A stretch of 64,000 nucleotides of DNA from Camellia lanceoleosa (lineage: Eukaryota > Streptophyta > Magnoliopsida > Ericales > Theaceae). Where the stretch lies: NCBI GenBank assembly GCA_025200525.1, contig CM045763.1:153208246-153272245 (forward strand), in the 5' to 3' direction. A program made the translations under genes and the position numbers. Below are positions 34,601-46,177 of this stretch, in pieces (within the stretch, counting starts at the first letter, position 1; the number at the start of each line of letters is the position of its first letter). The notes below the pieces were generated by a model. That model was not told where the DNA came from. It was given only the letters and a program-made list of their open reading frames with translations, and made no database searches.

Positions 34601-35116
34601 AACCAAGATTGATGTACAAGCTATGTTATGCATTGTTTTGATAAAGATCTCGGATGTCATTCATTTAAACCTTTATTACTTGTACCATTCACTAAGTATC
34701 CAAGCTCACCCTCTCCTTATATATATGTAGGTGGCAAGCAAGAAGGCGGTGACGCCTAAGATGTTATGTGCAAGATGTTTGATTCATGTTTTGTATCATC
34801 TTGAAGATTATGCTTCTTAGTTGTAATTCATGTCTTTTGTATACTTCGGCTTGAGAAGCCTTTTGATCAAGATGTAACATATACTTTATTTTATTTGTAT
34901 CCAAGTTGTAAACTATATTAAGATGTATGTCATTTCATTTGATCTATGCACAGCTCTTATGGACTAATTAGATTTATATATATTGCTTCTGCACATGCTA
35001 GCCCCATATATAATACTCTGATTGTGTGTGAATTTTGAAAGTTAGCCTTCGGTAATCTCAGATTACTGGCCATCATGGCACCATCCTACTAGGGGCGGGT
35101 TGGGGTCGTGACAGAA

Positions 35117-35131
35117 TGGTATCAGAGCACG
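35117..35131 (+). other. Primer-binding site (initiator-Met tRNA type), TR-GAG element
   Basis: TGGTATCAGAGCACG begins 3 nt after the LTR end. This is the canonical tRNA-iMet primer site. Confidence 0.9.
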
Positions 35132-35379
35132 CATTCCTTATAGTACGTTATTTACACACTTTGAGTCCTAAAGAGCATAGGATCTCCCTTAGACTTGATA
35201 TTAGGATTGCATCATATTGCTTGCTACTTGATAAGATGTGCATCATCTCGGCATAATCATGTTCACTTGCATACATGTCTATTTGTTCATGTATCATCTC
35301 GACATGACCATTTCCACTTGCATACATGTTTATTTGTTCATTTTGTTTTAAGAGTCACACTTTGCATACTCCTAGCATC

Positions 35380-36156
35380 ATGAGAAGAGGTAGACCACCA
35401 GTTGGCCGAGATCATTCCGAGGACAGAATAGGCAGATTAGAAAGGATGGTAGAAGGTTTGGCCGATGAGTTGAGACAAGCAAGACAACAGCACACCAGTA
35501 CTACATCTACTCAAGCCGAGCAGACAGAGGGTCGACGGGTAGTTCCGCCTCCACCTCCTCTAGTGCCACAAGTGCAGCTGCAGCCAGCTTTGTATGGAGA
35601 CGACACCTTGACCTTGATCAAAGAATTCAAGAAGATGAAGCCGCCGAAGTTCCACGGAGGTATAGAACCGATGAAAGCAGAAGCATGGGTTCTTGAGATG
35701 GAGAAGTTGTTTGAGGTTTTTCCCAGCACCGACGCCCAGAAGGTGTCATTAGCAGCATTCACATTGGAAGACGACGCTCGTAGGTGGTGGATGATGATCC
35801 GAGAAGGTAATCCAGACTTGACTTGGGCCATATTTTTGGAGTTGTTTTATGACAAACACTTTCCCCTTAGTGTCCGAGATCGCAAGACCATAGAATTTCA
35901 GATGTTAACACAGGGCAGCAAAACAGTAGCCGAATATGATCGTGCTTTCACCGAGTTAGCAAGGTATGCACTGCACATGGTCGACGACGAATACAGAAAA
36001 GCTAGGAAGTTTGAGAGTGGACTTCGGGGACCAATACAAGATCGGGTGAATTTGCTCAACATGTCGACGTATGCTGGAGTGCTAGATAAAGCCATCCTGG
36101 CAGAAGCCAACCTGAACAAAAGTCAGAGTTTGAGGGAGAAGCAGAAAAAGAGGTAG
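35380..36156 (+). CDS. Gag polyprotein, TR-GAG element
   Basis: Start chosen at MRRGRPPVGRD (35380), the usual opening for this gag group; the same frame is open further upstream. 258 residues: a helical N-terminal part (RIGRLERMVEGLADELRQAR), a proline run, then the retrotransposon gag domain with KAEAWVLEMEKLFEVFPS, DDARRWWMMIREGN, LELFYDKHFP and VAEYDRAFTELARYALHMVD. A TAG at 36154-36156 ends it, but the same frame continues to about 36384 with CFECGEMGHHIKDC, an intact CX2CX4HX4C zinc knuckle. So the full gag would reach the knuckle, and the TAG either truncates it or is read through. It would form particles that package this element's RNA. Confidence 0.85.
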   Translation: MRRGRPPVGRDHSEDRIGRLERMVEGLADELRQARQQHTSTTSTQAEQTEGRRVVPPPPPLVPQVQLQPALYGDDTLTLIKEFKKMKPPKFHGGIEPMKAEAWVLEMEKLFEVFPSTDAQKVSLAAFTLEDDARRWWMMIREGNPDLTWAIFLELFYDKHFPLSVRDRKTIEFQMLTQGSKTVAEYDRAFTELARYALHMVDDEYRKARKFESGLRGPIQDRVNLLNMSTYAGVLDKAILAEANLNKSQSLREKQKKR

Positions 36157-36384
36157 ACATATGACGATCGCCAGGACCCGTGTGATGCCGAGAAAAAGAC
36201 GAATGTGGATAGTTCCAACAACACGAATCAGGAAAGTTACACCAGGCCGACATGTACAAGTTGCGGGATGCGACATTTTGGAGTTTGTCATCGGGCATCT
36301 GGAGCATGTTTTGAATGCGGTGAGATGGGTCATCATATTAAGGATTGTCCTAAGGTAAAGGCTAGAGATGGTAAGAAGGGATGA
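36157..36384 (+). pseudogene. Zinc-knuckle tail of gag beyond a stop
   Basis: In frame with gag after TAG. It contains Cys-rich CTSCGMRHFGVCHR and the knuckle CFECGEMGHHIKDC, then KARDGKKG and a TGA. There is no protease after it. Confidence 0.7.
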
Positions 36385-36448
36385 GAACCCGACATTCGGA
36401 ATTGTTTTGGGGACAAGGTAAGTTAAGTTTGGGGACCAAACTTCTTTA

Positions 36449-36460
36449 AGGGGGGAAGGA
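36449..36460 (+). other. Polypurine tract of the TR-GAG element
   Basis: AGGGGGGAAGGA abuts the 3' LTR start, in the expected place for the plus-strand primer. Confidence 0.9.
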
Positions 36461-39452
36461 TGTAATAACCCACATTCATATCTTAGTCATGTTCATGTGC
36501 ATTTGCATGATTTCGTCTTGTTAAGCTTGGATTTGTAGACTTTGACTCGTTTTTCCTAAGTAAAGGTCCTTGTCTTGTTTTGTGCTTATGTGATTTGCCT
36601 AAGTGTTGTATGTATGCTTTGTTCCTTCCTTGCTATCTCAAGCCTAGGTCATGCCAAGCCTAGGTCATGCTAAGCCTAGGTCATGCCAAGCCTAGGTTAT
36701 GTTAAGCCTAGGTCATGCCAAGCCTAGGTCATGTTAAGCCTAGGTCATGTTAAGCCTAAGTCATGTCAAGCCTAGGTCATGCCAAGCCTAAGCCTAGGTC
36801 ATGCCAAGCCTAGGTCATGTTAAGCCTAGGTCATGCCAAGCCTAGGTCATGTTAAGCTTAGGTCATGTTAAACCTAAGTCATGTCAAGCCTAGGTCATGC
36901 CAAGCCTAGGTCATGTTAAGCCTAGGTCATGCCAAGCCTAGGTCATGCCAAGCCTAGGTCATGTTAAGCCTAGGTCATGCCAAGCCTAGGTCATGTTAAG
37001 CCTAGGTCATGTTAAGCCTGAGTCATGCCAAGCCTAGGTCATGTCAAGCCTAGGTCATGTTAAGCCTAGGTCATTCCAAGCCGAGGTCATCTTAAGCCTA
37101 GGACCATCTTGGAACCACCTTGGTTGACCTCCACCATCACCTAGGCATATTGGCCGAGATGTTATCACCTAGGCGTCCGAGATCCTTAATCCTTGCACCT
37201 AGTGATCTTGTTCTGGGAGTGGAATGACCTAGACCGAGGTGTGGCACATCTAGGCCGAGGTGTAGCACAGCTTGGCCAAGTGTTATCCTTCCTAGCCGAG
37301 GTCATTGAGACCCTACTTACCGAAGCCTATGTCCTAAGCCGAGATCATTACTTGCCGGAGTTCCTTGCCGTCTAGCTTGTTGAGTACACTTTGTCATAGT
37401 CTTGTCTTTTCACTCAGTCACCTTTTTGAGGAGAACCAACCCGGCAGCGCCACGTGTCCAAGTAGAGTGTTAAGTCAGCCGGCAGAGAGAGAAACCTATC
37501 ATTTGTTATATCTTTGTTCTAAGGAGGAGAGAGAAGCTCTAGGAAGAGAGGAAGAGGAGTTCTTGTGGGAGAGTAGATTTCCAAGCTTGATCCCTAGAGA
37601 TCGAACCGCTAGATCCGTGTTCTAAGGTTAGATTCTTGATCTGCTCATGTTGTTCTTTATGATCACGTTATTGCATTTCATGATTGAATACGATTTGTAA
37701 GCCATGCATTGATTTAAAGTTCGGTTCGGTTTTAGAAAGAGAAAGTGGTATTCATGTGTTCTTCAAGAAAAGTCATGTTTTGATCCAAGAGTTTGCACCA
37801 AGATCCATGTTTTCATGTTTGTTTTCACATGATCTTCAAGTATGGGTACCTAGGTCCATGTTTTCGAACTCATGCCATGAAATCCCAGATTTTGTAACAA
37901 AGAAGTTATGATTTTAGCATTCATGTTCTTCATGTTCATGTTCTTCATGTTTTTCAAGAGAGGGAAACCCAGATTTCCAGGCTTCATTTCCCTAGGTGTG
38001 ATCACGGAGATCACTCTTGCCTAGATCACACACCTAGGCTAAGCATCGTATCTCACCTTGGCCTACCTTGCACGATCACTTACACGTTAGTTTATCTTGC
38101 ATGCACACCTAGGCCGACATGGTACACTCTTGCCGGCACCTTGTAACACCTCGGCAGGCAGCTGCACACTGAAGCCTAGGTAACCACACCTCGGCCAAGA
38201 GGTGTGGGACCTCGGCCAAGACCACCTGAGTTCACTCAGCTAGGTCACTTTTGCCTAGATCATTTCTGTGCATCCATTCCAGGACCTGGTTGGTACCCAG
38301 CATGTTTTCCCTAGGTCATTTGCAGCATGTTTTCCCTAGATGTTTTCCAGCATGTTTTCCCTAGGTCATTTCCAGCATGTTTTCCCTAGGTCATTTACAG
38401 CATGTTTTCCCTAGGTCATTTGCAGCATGTTTTCCCTAGATGTTTTCCAGCATGTTTTCCCTAGATCATTTGCATGCATGTAAAGCTTGTTTTGAGAATG
38501 TGATTGCCATGTGATTGTAGGTCCTTGATCTTCGCTTTGAGCCTACACCCATGAAGAACTATGTGAGTGGTATTTTTAATAAAGCTATGTTATAACGTTT
38601 TGTTAAAGCTTCGCTTTGCTTGTTTTGAAAAGTATTGTTGAACATGAATGATGATCCCTATTTTGAATATCAAGTATTATCTCGTTTTGATGACATTTCT
38701 GGAAGTCCGTACGTGCCAGGGGACTTTAAGCATTTGTGGCACTAGTCCGTACGTGCTAAGGGACTATAAGCATTTGTAGCACATCAAGTTAAGTCCGTAC
38801 ATGCTAGGGGACTATAAGCATTTGTAGCACATCAAGTTAAGTCCGTACGTGCTAAGGGACTATAAGCATTTGTAGCACATCAAGTTAAGTCCGTACGGGC
38901 TAAGGGACTTTAAGCTTTTGTAGCACACATGTTTTGGAAAACCAAGATTGATGTACAAGCTATGTTATGCATTGTTTTGATAAAGATCTCGGATGTCATT
39001 CATTTAAACCTTTATTACTTGTACCATTCACTAAGTATCCAAGCTCACCCTCTCCTTATATATATGTAGGTGGCAAGCAAGAAGGCGGTGACGCCTAAGA
39101 TGTTATGTGTAAGATGTTTGATTCATGTTTTGTATCGTCTTGAAGATTATGCTTCTTAGTTGTAATTCATGTCTTTTGTATACTTCGGCTTGAGAAGCCT
39201 TTTGATCAAGATGTAACATATACTTTATTTTATTTGTATCCAAGTTGTAAACTATATTAAGATGTATGTCATTTCATTTGATCTATGCACAGCTCTTATG
39301 GACTAATTAGATTTATATATATTGCTTCCGCACATGCTAGCCCCATATATAATACTCTGATTGTGTGTGAATTTTGAAAGTTGGCCTTCGGTAATCTCGG
39401 ATTACTGGCCATCATGGCACCATCCTACTAGGGGCGGGTTGGGGTCGTGACA
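36461..39452 (+). repeat. 3' LTR of the TR-GAG element
   Basis: About 2992 bp, nearly identical to 32126-35113. Its 16-bp array (about 36641-37100, roughly 28 units) is shorter by about six units, while the 25-bp and 48-bp arrays each gained a unit and a short CTTCATGTTCATGTT insertion appears near 37930. The total lengths therefore stay almost equal. Confidence 0.95.
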
Positions 39453-39579
39453 GTCGTTCTTGGCTTTTGATAGTCGGCGGGGAGTGCTCGCTCTCGATGA
39501 AAGCATGAGGGCAGGGACATTAAGCATCGCCCAAGGTGATAAAAAGAAGAAGAAAGCGGTAAAAGAGGCGAGTAAGTGA

Positions 39580-40333
39580 GGTCGGCATATGGCCGTAAAA
39601 AAAATATGAAGGTTTTTTTTTTTTAACGACATATGGCCATAAAAAAAATGAAGAGTGTTTTTTTTTTATGTAAATATTTTTATTTTGATTTTTTTTTGTT
39701 TTTATGTTTAAGTACTAAAAAATGAAATTAAAAAGCAAAAAAAAATAAGAAAATTAAACCCAAACAAAAAATAATAATGAGAAAAAAAATAAAAATAAAA
39801 GAAATTAAGCCTAATAGCAAACTAAAAAAATAAAATAAATTAAAATAAAATAATACCAGCAGAAATTAAACTTAATGGGACGTTGGTGTTGCTAGAATGG
39901 TAATGCAAAAAAATACCATGAGGGTTAAAAAAATTCAATTTATGCAAAGTTAATTTTACCTCAAGATGCAGAACCAAAAAACAATTACACAATTGAAAAT
40001 AGCAAACTGTTAAGGAGAATAAATGTATGAAGGACTTAAGAGCATTCAACTGATATAAATGTTTCCATATCAATATAGCAATACACATATATCATTTTAA
40101 CAAAAATTCAAGTTTCACAGTCATAACAAAACTTTTAAAGTAGAAATCGACATTCCAAGCTCGCCACGAATAAAATTGAAGCGATCCTCGCTTAGGGGTT
40201 TTGTAAAATATCCGCCAATTGATTGTTGGTATTTACAAATTCAAGTACAATATCCCCTTTTCAACATAATCTCTTAAAAAATGATGTCGAATTTCAATAT
40301 GTTTTGTTCGTGAGTGTTGAACTGGATTTTTGC
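39580..40333. other. AT-rich 3' region of the SIRE element, after pol
   Basis: Poly(A/T)-rich sequence with a duplicated CATATGGCC(G/A)TAAAAAAAAT word (39587, 39630). At 40140-40333 broken minus-strand residues of the polyprotein tail are likely. No env-like ORF is seen. Confidence 0.5.
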
Positions 40334-40852
40334 TTAAATTGATGGCACTAGTATTATCACATTTAATAGGATATGATCATAATGCAAATCAAGGTCCTCC
40401 AATTGTTGTTTCATCCAAAGTATTTGGCCACAACAACTTCCAGAAGTTATATATTTAACTTCGGCCGTTGATAAAGCAACAGAATTTTGCTTTTTGCTAA
40501 ACCAAGATACTAATGAGTTACCAAGAAAGTGGCATGTGCCACTGGTGCTTTTTCTATCAAGTTTGCATCTGGAAAAGTCGGAATCCGAGAAACCAATTAA
40601 ATTAAATGCAACAGCTCTAGGATAAAACAGTCCCAAATTTTGAGTGCCAACAAGATATCTAAAATTTTTTTTAACAGCACTGAGATGTGATTTCTTATGA
40701 TTTAATTGATATCTAGCACACATACAAACACTAAACATAATATCGGGTCTACTTGCAGTTAAATAAAGAAGTGAGCCAATCATACCTCGATATTTTGTTT
40801 GATCAATGGACTTATCTTTTTCATTCTTGTTTAGCTTAATGAATGTGCTCAA
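40334..40852 (-). pseudogene. RT end and RNase H, SIRE element
   Basis: 172 residues with YRGMIGSLLYLTASRPDIMF, the conserved link region, and RNase H motifs GFSDSDFSRCKLDRKSTSG and SVALSTAEVKYI. The usual AEAEY reads AEVKY, so one acidic catalytic residue is replaced by Val or Lys and activity is doubtful. A frame break separates it from RT at about 40860. Confidence 0.8.
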
Positions 40853-40870
40853 TAGTGTTCCAGCTATTTT

Positions 40871-41617
40871 TCAGTTATACATACCAAACTTTTTGAGTAG
40901 TTCTTTTGTGTACTTTGCTTGGTTGATAAAAATTCCTTCCTTACATTGTTTGATTTGAAGCCCAAGGAAATAATTTAACTCCCGCATCATGCTTATCTCA
41001 AACTCACCTTGCATACACTTAACCAATTCCTTGCACAAGGTTTCATTAATAGCACCAAATATAAAGTCATCCACATATATTTGCACAATAAGTAAATCAT
41101 CATTTTTAGTTTTAACAAAAAGTGTTGTGTCAATCGTTCCTCTAGAAAAATTATTTTCAATTAAAAATTTACTTAATCGTTCATACCATGCACGAGGTGC
41201 TTGTTTCAAACCATATAAAGCTTTTGATAGTTTAAAAATATGATTTGGAAAAGCATGATTTTCAAAACCTGGGGGTTGTTTAACATAAACTTCATCATTT
41301 ATAAAACCATTAAAAAAGACACTTTTTACATCCATTTGATAAAGTTTAAAATCTCTAAAACATGCAAATGCAAATAACATGCGAATGGCTTCTAATCTAG
41401 TAACCGGAGCAAAGGTTTCATCGAAATCAATACATTTTTCTTGATTGTATCCTTGTGCAACAAGTCTAGCCTTGTTTCTTATAATTGTGCCGGATTCATC
41501 AAGCTTGTTTTGAAAGATCCATTTGGTACCGATAATGGTATGATCTTTAGGTTTTGGCACAAGTTCCCACACTTTGTTTCTCTCAAATTGGTTAAGCTCT
41601 TCATGCATAACTATCAT
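40871..41617 (-). pseudogene. Reverse transcriptase, SIRE element
   Basis: 248 residues. Ty1/copia RT signatures: [73 protein letters not shown] and the catalytic YVDD in QIYVDDFIFGA. The second catalytic region is intact. MDVKSVFFNG shows Ser where Ala is usual. The start here is internal to the polyprotein. Confidence 0.85.
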
Positions 41618-41662
41618 CCAATATTCATCAAATTTGGCTTCTTGAAACTTTTTAGGCTCAAT

Positions 41663-42133
41663 CTATGAGAGAAAAGCCAAGTTACTACAAATGTTTTTAA
41701 GTGAAGAACGAGTTTCAATACCTTTTATAGGGTCACCTAAGATTAAATCCTTAGGATGATTATGAACAAACTTCCATTCTCTTGGCAAATCATCATTGTT
41801 TCCTCCTTCTTCTTGAGGTGGGAGAATAGGTTGTTCAATCTCTTTATTCAACTTACATGGTTGGTTCTCTTCTTTGTAGATACTTGAATCTTCCATAGTT
41901 GGTTCCAAATCTATATTATCACTAACAATTTGTTTTTGAGTAGAGATGTTAGTTTCATCGAATGCCACATGTATAGATTCTTCCACAACAAAAGTTCTTT
42001 TATTAAAAACATGATAAGCTTTGCTAGTTAAGGAATAGGCAAGAAAAATTGCTTGATCAGATTTTAAATCAAATTTACCTAAGTTATTCTTACCATTATT
42101 ATGCACAAAACATTTACAACCAAAAGCATGCAA
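41663..42133 (-). pseudogene. Integrase C-terminal and IN-RT linker, SIRE element
   Basis: 156 residues beginning HAFGCKCFVHNNGK, then LGKFDLKSDQAIFLAYS and KAYHVFNKRTFVVEESIHV. This is the GKFDxKSDxxxFLGYS block of copia integrases, followed by a variable acidic linker. Broken from the core at 42134-42150. Confidence 0.75.
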
Positions 42134-42150
42134 GTGAGTAATGTTGGGCT

Positions 42151-43208
42151 TTATATCATGCTAAAGTTCATAAGGAGTCTTTTTGAGAATATAGGTCTAA
42201 TTAATGCATGATTTAAAATATAGCATGAGGTGTGAACAGCTTTGGCCCAAAAATATTTAGGAAGATTATTTTCACAAAGTATTGTTCTACTCATCTCTTC
42301 TAAAGTTCTATTCTTCCTTTCTACTCCACCATTTTGTTGAGGGGTTCTAGGTGCTAAAAAATTATGTCCAATACCATGCTCATCACAAAACAATTCAAAT
42401 TTCTCATTTTCAAGTTCTCTACCATGGTTGGTTCGAATATTAGTAATAAGAAAGCATTTTTCATTTTGAATTCTACGACAGAGTTTTGTGAAAGAAGAAA
42501 AGGTTTCATCTTTGTGTGCTAAAAACATAACCATGTAAATCTTGAATAATCATCAACAATAACAAGACAATAATGTTTACCACCTAAACTAGATGTCCTT
42601 GAAGGACCAAATAAATCCATATGCAGTGGTTGTAAAGGTCTAGTTGTGGAAATGTGAGATTTTGATTTAAATGATATTTTAGTTTGTTTTCCTTGTTGAC
42701 AAGCACTACAAAGATGATCTTTTTTAAATTTAATTTTTGGAAGTCCAATGACCAAATCCTTTCTCAAACGTTTAGCAATTAAATCCATATGAGCATGACC
42801 AAGTCTTCTATGCCATAACCAACTATTTTCATTATTAACATATAGACATTTAACATCACTAGCATAGAGATTATTGAGATAAAAAACATAAACATTATCG
42901 TAATGATTACCAACGAATAAAGTTTTATGATCATTTGTGCTTTCAATTGTGCAATATGATTTATCAAAAATAAATCGATTACCTTTATCACATAATTGAC
43001 TAATACTAAGTAGATTATGCTTAGGTCCATCAACAAGTAAAACATTTTCAATAGAAGAGTTAGGAGAAATACCAATGCTACCAATACCAATGATTTTTCC
43101 TTTCTTGTTGTCTCCAAAAGTAACAAAGCCTCCATCTTTGGATGACAGTGTAGTAAAGAAGGATTTATCTTCGGTCATGTGTCTGGAACATCCACTATCA
43201 AGGTACAA
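42151..43208 (-). pseudogene. Protease and integrase core, SIRE element (two frames)
   Basis: The first frame (42519-43208) opens with the protease active site YLDSGCSRHMT. It continues to HRRLGHAHMD...CSACQQGK, the zinc HHCC region, and HMDLFGP with the first integrase Asp. The second frame (42151-42534) holds the rest of the core. There the second Asp reads Asn (IRTNHGRE where IRSDHGRE is usual). The Glu in GGVERKNRTLEEMSRT is kept. The frames overlap by 16 bases and are shifted. Confidence 0.8.
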
Positions 43209-43327
43209 CTTCCCTTCTTTAGCTTTGGACTTAAAGCAAACCTACAAGATGACAATCAAGTGTTGGTTTTTGGTACACATAGTTTCTTGGGTCCTTCTTG
43301 GTTAGTTTTGTTAGATCCCTTAACAAT

Positions 43328-44254
43328 CTAAATCTTTTTAATTCCCATGTTTATATTATTTTTGAATGGACAAGAAGATATATAATGGCCTTTCTTTCTA
43401 CAATAATAACAAGTAATATAAGGGTGAGTCATGAGAGGTGTATTTTCAAAAATTGTATTGAGATTCTTTTGTTTTTTAATAGGGTCATATCTAATGCCCG
43501 CTTTATCGAAAATACATCTTTGATTTCCAAGAAGCATGTTGAGGTTATTTCTACCTTTTACAAAATTTTCAAGTGTTTCCATTAAATCATCAATATTGTT
43601 TTTTAAAGTAGTTTTCTCATTAGAGATAGTATCAAAATCATTTTTCAAAATAATTTTTTCTTTCTTTAATTCTTCTACATTAATAGATAAAGATGCAACA
43701 GATTTCTTCAACACATTGTTTTTTGCACAAACTTTTCTAAATTTATCTTGTAGTTCATGGAATGCACTTTCAAGTTCTTCATAAAGAGTAGCTATCTCAT
43801 CTTGAGTAGAGTCTTCATCTTCAAGAGGCATGAGACATAAGTTGGCTACTTCATTTTCAATTTCATCACTTGAGCTTTCATCTTCACTTTCTCCCCAAGC
43901 TGCTGCCATGGCCTTTTTGTTTCTTTTGTAATCTTTTCCATGATTCTTCAATTTTGGACAATCCATCTTCATATGTCCAAGATTTTTGCACTCACAGAAA
44001 ATAATAGACTCTTTCTTGTAATCTTTGTTGTACTCTTTCTTGAAAGGTCTTCTTCCCCCATAATTGTTTTTCTTGAAGTGCTTTTTGAGATTTCTACTAA
44101 ACATTGCATAGCTTTCATCCTCACTGGAGTTTTCATGTTCTTCTTCATTTGATGAGGCTTTGAATGCAATTCCACTTTTCTTTTTGTTTTCAACATCCTC
44201 ATGTCCTTTCATGGTGATCTCATGAGTCATAAGGGAACCCATAAGCTCATCCAA
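43328..44254 (-). pseudogene. Gag middle and C-terminal region, SIRE element
   Basis: 308 residues: Lys/Glu-rich regions, a first zinc-knuckle-like FCECKNLGHMKMDC with altered Cys spacing, a long coiled-coil part (ELESAFHELQDKFRK, ELKKEKIILKNDFDTISNEK), and an intact second knuckle CYYCRKKGHYISSC. A coiled coil and two knuckles fit SIRE gag. Separate from the N-terminal pieces at 44255-44845. Confidence 0.8.
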
Positions 44255-44845
44255 TCAAAGTGTGGAGAGATTTTTGGCTTCTATAATGGCCGTGACCTTT
44301 GCTTCCCAATTCTTTGGTAAACACCTAAGAATTTTTCTCACCAACTCACTGTTAGTATAAGTTTTACCAAGAGATTTCAAAGAGTTTACAGTTTCAGTAA
44401 ATCTAGTAAACATACTTGAAATAGATTCATCAGAGTTCATTTTAAACAATTCATAACTATGAACAAGCATATCAATACGAGATTCCTTCACTTGGTTTGT
44501 ACCTTCATACGTTACCTCAAGTTTGTCCCAAATTTCTTTTGCCGAATCACAACTTGAAATTCTATTATACTCCTTAGAGTCTAATCCACAAACAAGGGTG
44601 AGTTTGGCTTTAGCATTGGCTTACAATAATTTATGATCTCTCTCATCACATTTATCTTCAGTTTTAGGTACACTAATATTGTCTACTAATTTGGTAGGAA
44701 TTTTTGGACCTTTGGTGACAATAATCCACGTGGCATAATCAGTGGCTTGTAGGTATAGGGTTATCTTATCCTTCCAATGACCATAGTTGTTTCCATCAAG
44801 CAATGGTGGCCTATTTATGGCTTGTCCTTCAGCTAAGGTTGCCAT
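44255..44845 (-). pseudogene. Gag N-terminal region, SIRE element
   Basis: 44845-44621 starts MATLAEGQAINRPPLLDGNN, then YGHWKDKITLYLQATDYATW. 44491-44255 holds MLVHSYELFKMNSDESISSM and RCLPKNWEAKVTAIIEAKNL. Both are typical of copia gag (UBN2-like). They are separated by a stop and a shift around 44500-44620. The gag start at 44845 lies about 40 nt inside the primer site. Confidence 0.8.
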
Positions 44846-44882
44846 GGATCAAAACTCCCAGATGGTTAAATCTAAAACAAGA

Positions 44883-44900
44883 GTCTAGGTTTTGATACCA
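44883..44900 (-). other. Primer-binding site (initiator-Met tRNA type), SIRE element
   Basis: Minus-strand TGGTATCAAAACCTAGAC sits 2 nt inside the 5' LTR at 44903. Confidence 0.85.
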
Positions 44901-44902
44901 AT

Positions 44903-46177
44903 TGTTACCCAAAAGACAACCTTAGAGGGGGGTGAATTAGGTTTTTACAAATAAAAATAATAATACCCTAATAAAAATTATGACTAGCACAATAGATAAA
45001 TATAGTTGATGACATAAAAATAATTAAAACAAGTGTTCTAACAACTATGTCAATTAATGATTTTAGCACAATAAAAATATGAAATATAACTATGGCAATT
45101 TAAATAAAACAAAGAGATAAAGGAGAGAAAGGCAAACAAATTTATAGTGGTTCGGCTTTAACTCGGCCTATGTCCACTCCTCAAGCTTCACTTGAGATTT
45201 TCCACTATTCTCTAGCTTCACAGGATGCTAGCAACCTTTTCACAGATGGAGCAATCCTCCACGGATTTTACACAGACTTTCTAAGTCAAGAACATTGAGT
45301 GTACTACACTCTTACAAGGTTGAAAAATGTGTTTTTACTCTCACAGAAAGCTACAAGAATTATCTCTCAAAGATAGATATAAAATGAAGCTCTGGTTTTT
45401 CTGTAAACCTCATACAGGAAAGATGGGCTTAAAGCTATACGTCTCAGTGTATAATTTCTGAAAGAGGATGTAAACAAAAATTGAAGAACACTTATCAGAG
45501 AATTTTTCAGAGAATAGATGTGAGTAATTATAGATCAAAGAATATTTTTTTTTTTTTTTTGTAACTTGTTTACATTAGAAGCTTTGGTAGATATAATAAA
45601 ACTTATAGCCGTTGTATTCATTTGAATTTATAGCCGTTGTATTCATTTGAATATCTTCCACTCCATCATTACCAATTTGAATATCTTCCACTTGAACATT
45701 TTGGCCTGCTACTATGTTGGGTTGTTTGAACCTTTTAGTCTGCTGCTGTGCTGGATTGTTTAAACCTTTTGGCCTGCTGCTATGCTGAGCTGTTTGAACC
45801 TATGTTTTGAACTGTTTGAACCTCTAGTTTGGGCATTATTTTTGGGTCGAAATGAACTCCTAATTTAAGTAAATATTAAATACATTCAAACAATATTTAG
45901 GATAAAAGTTTAGGTGAGAAATGATGGGACAAAATAAATTTTGATTCTATTTTTCTCTTTCAAATAAATTAAAACATAATTAAATAAATCATCAAAATAA
46001 ATTTTGGATTTAAAACATAATTAAATAAATCATCAAAATAAATTTTGGATTCTATTTTTCTTTTTCAAATAAATTAAAATATAAATAAATCATCAGAATA
46101 AATTTTTGATTCTATTTTTCTCTTATAAATAAATTAAAACATAATTAAATAAATCATCAAAATAAATAAGTATAACA
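44903..46177 (-). repeat. 5' LTR of the SIRE-type element
   Basis: About 1275 bp. On the minus strand it starts TGTTATACTTATTTATT and ends GGGTAACA. It matches 29778-31098 with scattered substitutions and several short indels, so the SIRE insertion is older than the nested TR-GAG insertion, whose LTRs are closer to each other. Confidence 0.9.

Larger units (their letters stand above)
32126..35113 (+). repeat. 5' LTR of the TR-GAG element
   Basis: About 2988 bp, TGTAATAACCC to GGTCGTGACA. It carries three separate tandem arrays (16, about 25 and 48 bp) and nearly matches 36461-39452. ORFs at 32948-33130, 33120-33380 and 33439-33666 recur in the other LTR; they have no recognised similarity, and I treat them as chance openings. 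Confidence 0.95.
32126..39452 (+). mobile_element. Gag-only Ty3 element (TR-GAG type), nested in the SIRE element
   Basis: LTR 32126-35113, primer site 35117, gag 35380-36156 with knuckle to about 36384, purine tract, LTR 36461-39452, target duplication GTCGT. The inner part is only about 1.35 kb. Protease, RT, RNase H and integrase are absent, so it must borrow them from an autonomous relative. Terminal words TGTAATAACCC and GGTCGTGACA and the gag type place it near Tekay chromoviruses. The LTRs are nearly identical outside the tandem arrays, which implies a recent insertion. Confidence 0.9.
31756..39579 (+). pseudogene. Coiled-coil ORF antisense in the SIRE element, split by a Ty3 insertion
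   Basis: I do not recognise the family. The left part (31756-32125) encodes about 123 residues: [16 protein letters not shown], then a heptad-like stretch ([34 protein letters not shown]) fit for a coiled coil. The nested Ty3 element (32126-39452) cuts the codon after ATS. After the second GTCGT the same frame goes on from 39458, through FLAFDSRRGVLALDE and a Lys-rich KKKKKAVKEASK end, to a TGA at 39577-39579. The unsplit ORF would be 163 codons. It lies antisense to pol, between pol and 3' LTR. It could be a captured host gene fragment or an element-borne ORF like those of Tat elements. Confidence 0.6.
29778..46177 (-). mobile_element. SIRE-type Ty1/copia element, containing a nested Ty3 element
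   Basis: Minus orientation: 5' LTR at 44903-46177, primer site, gag, protease, integrase, RT, RNase H, then a long 3' region and 3' LTR at 29778-31098. The purine tract AAAAAGGGGGAGAT is of the SIRE/Maximus kind. Target duplications ATTGT flank it. Removing the nested 32126-39452 element leaves about 9 kb, a normal SIRE length. The 3' region carries an antisense ORF rather than a sense env-like ORF. Pol frames are broken. Confidence 0.85.

Noticed and set aside
42868..43135. 118-codon minus-strand hydrophobic ORF in the SIRE protease region
   Set aside because: It is a shifted-frame shadow of the protease/integrase frame at 42519-43208.
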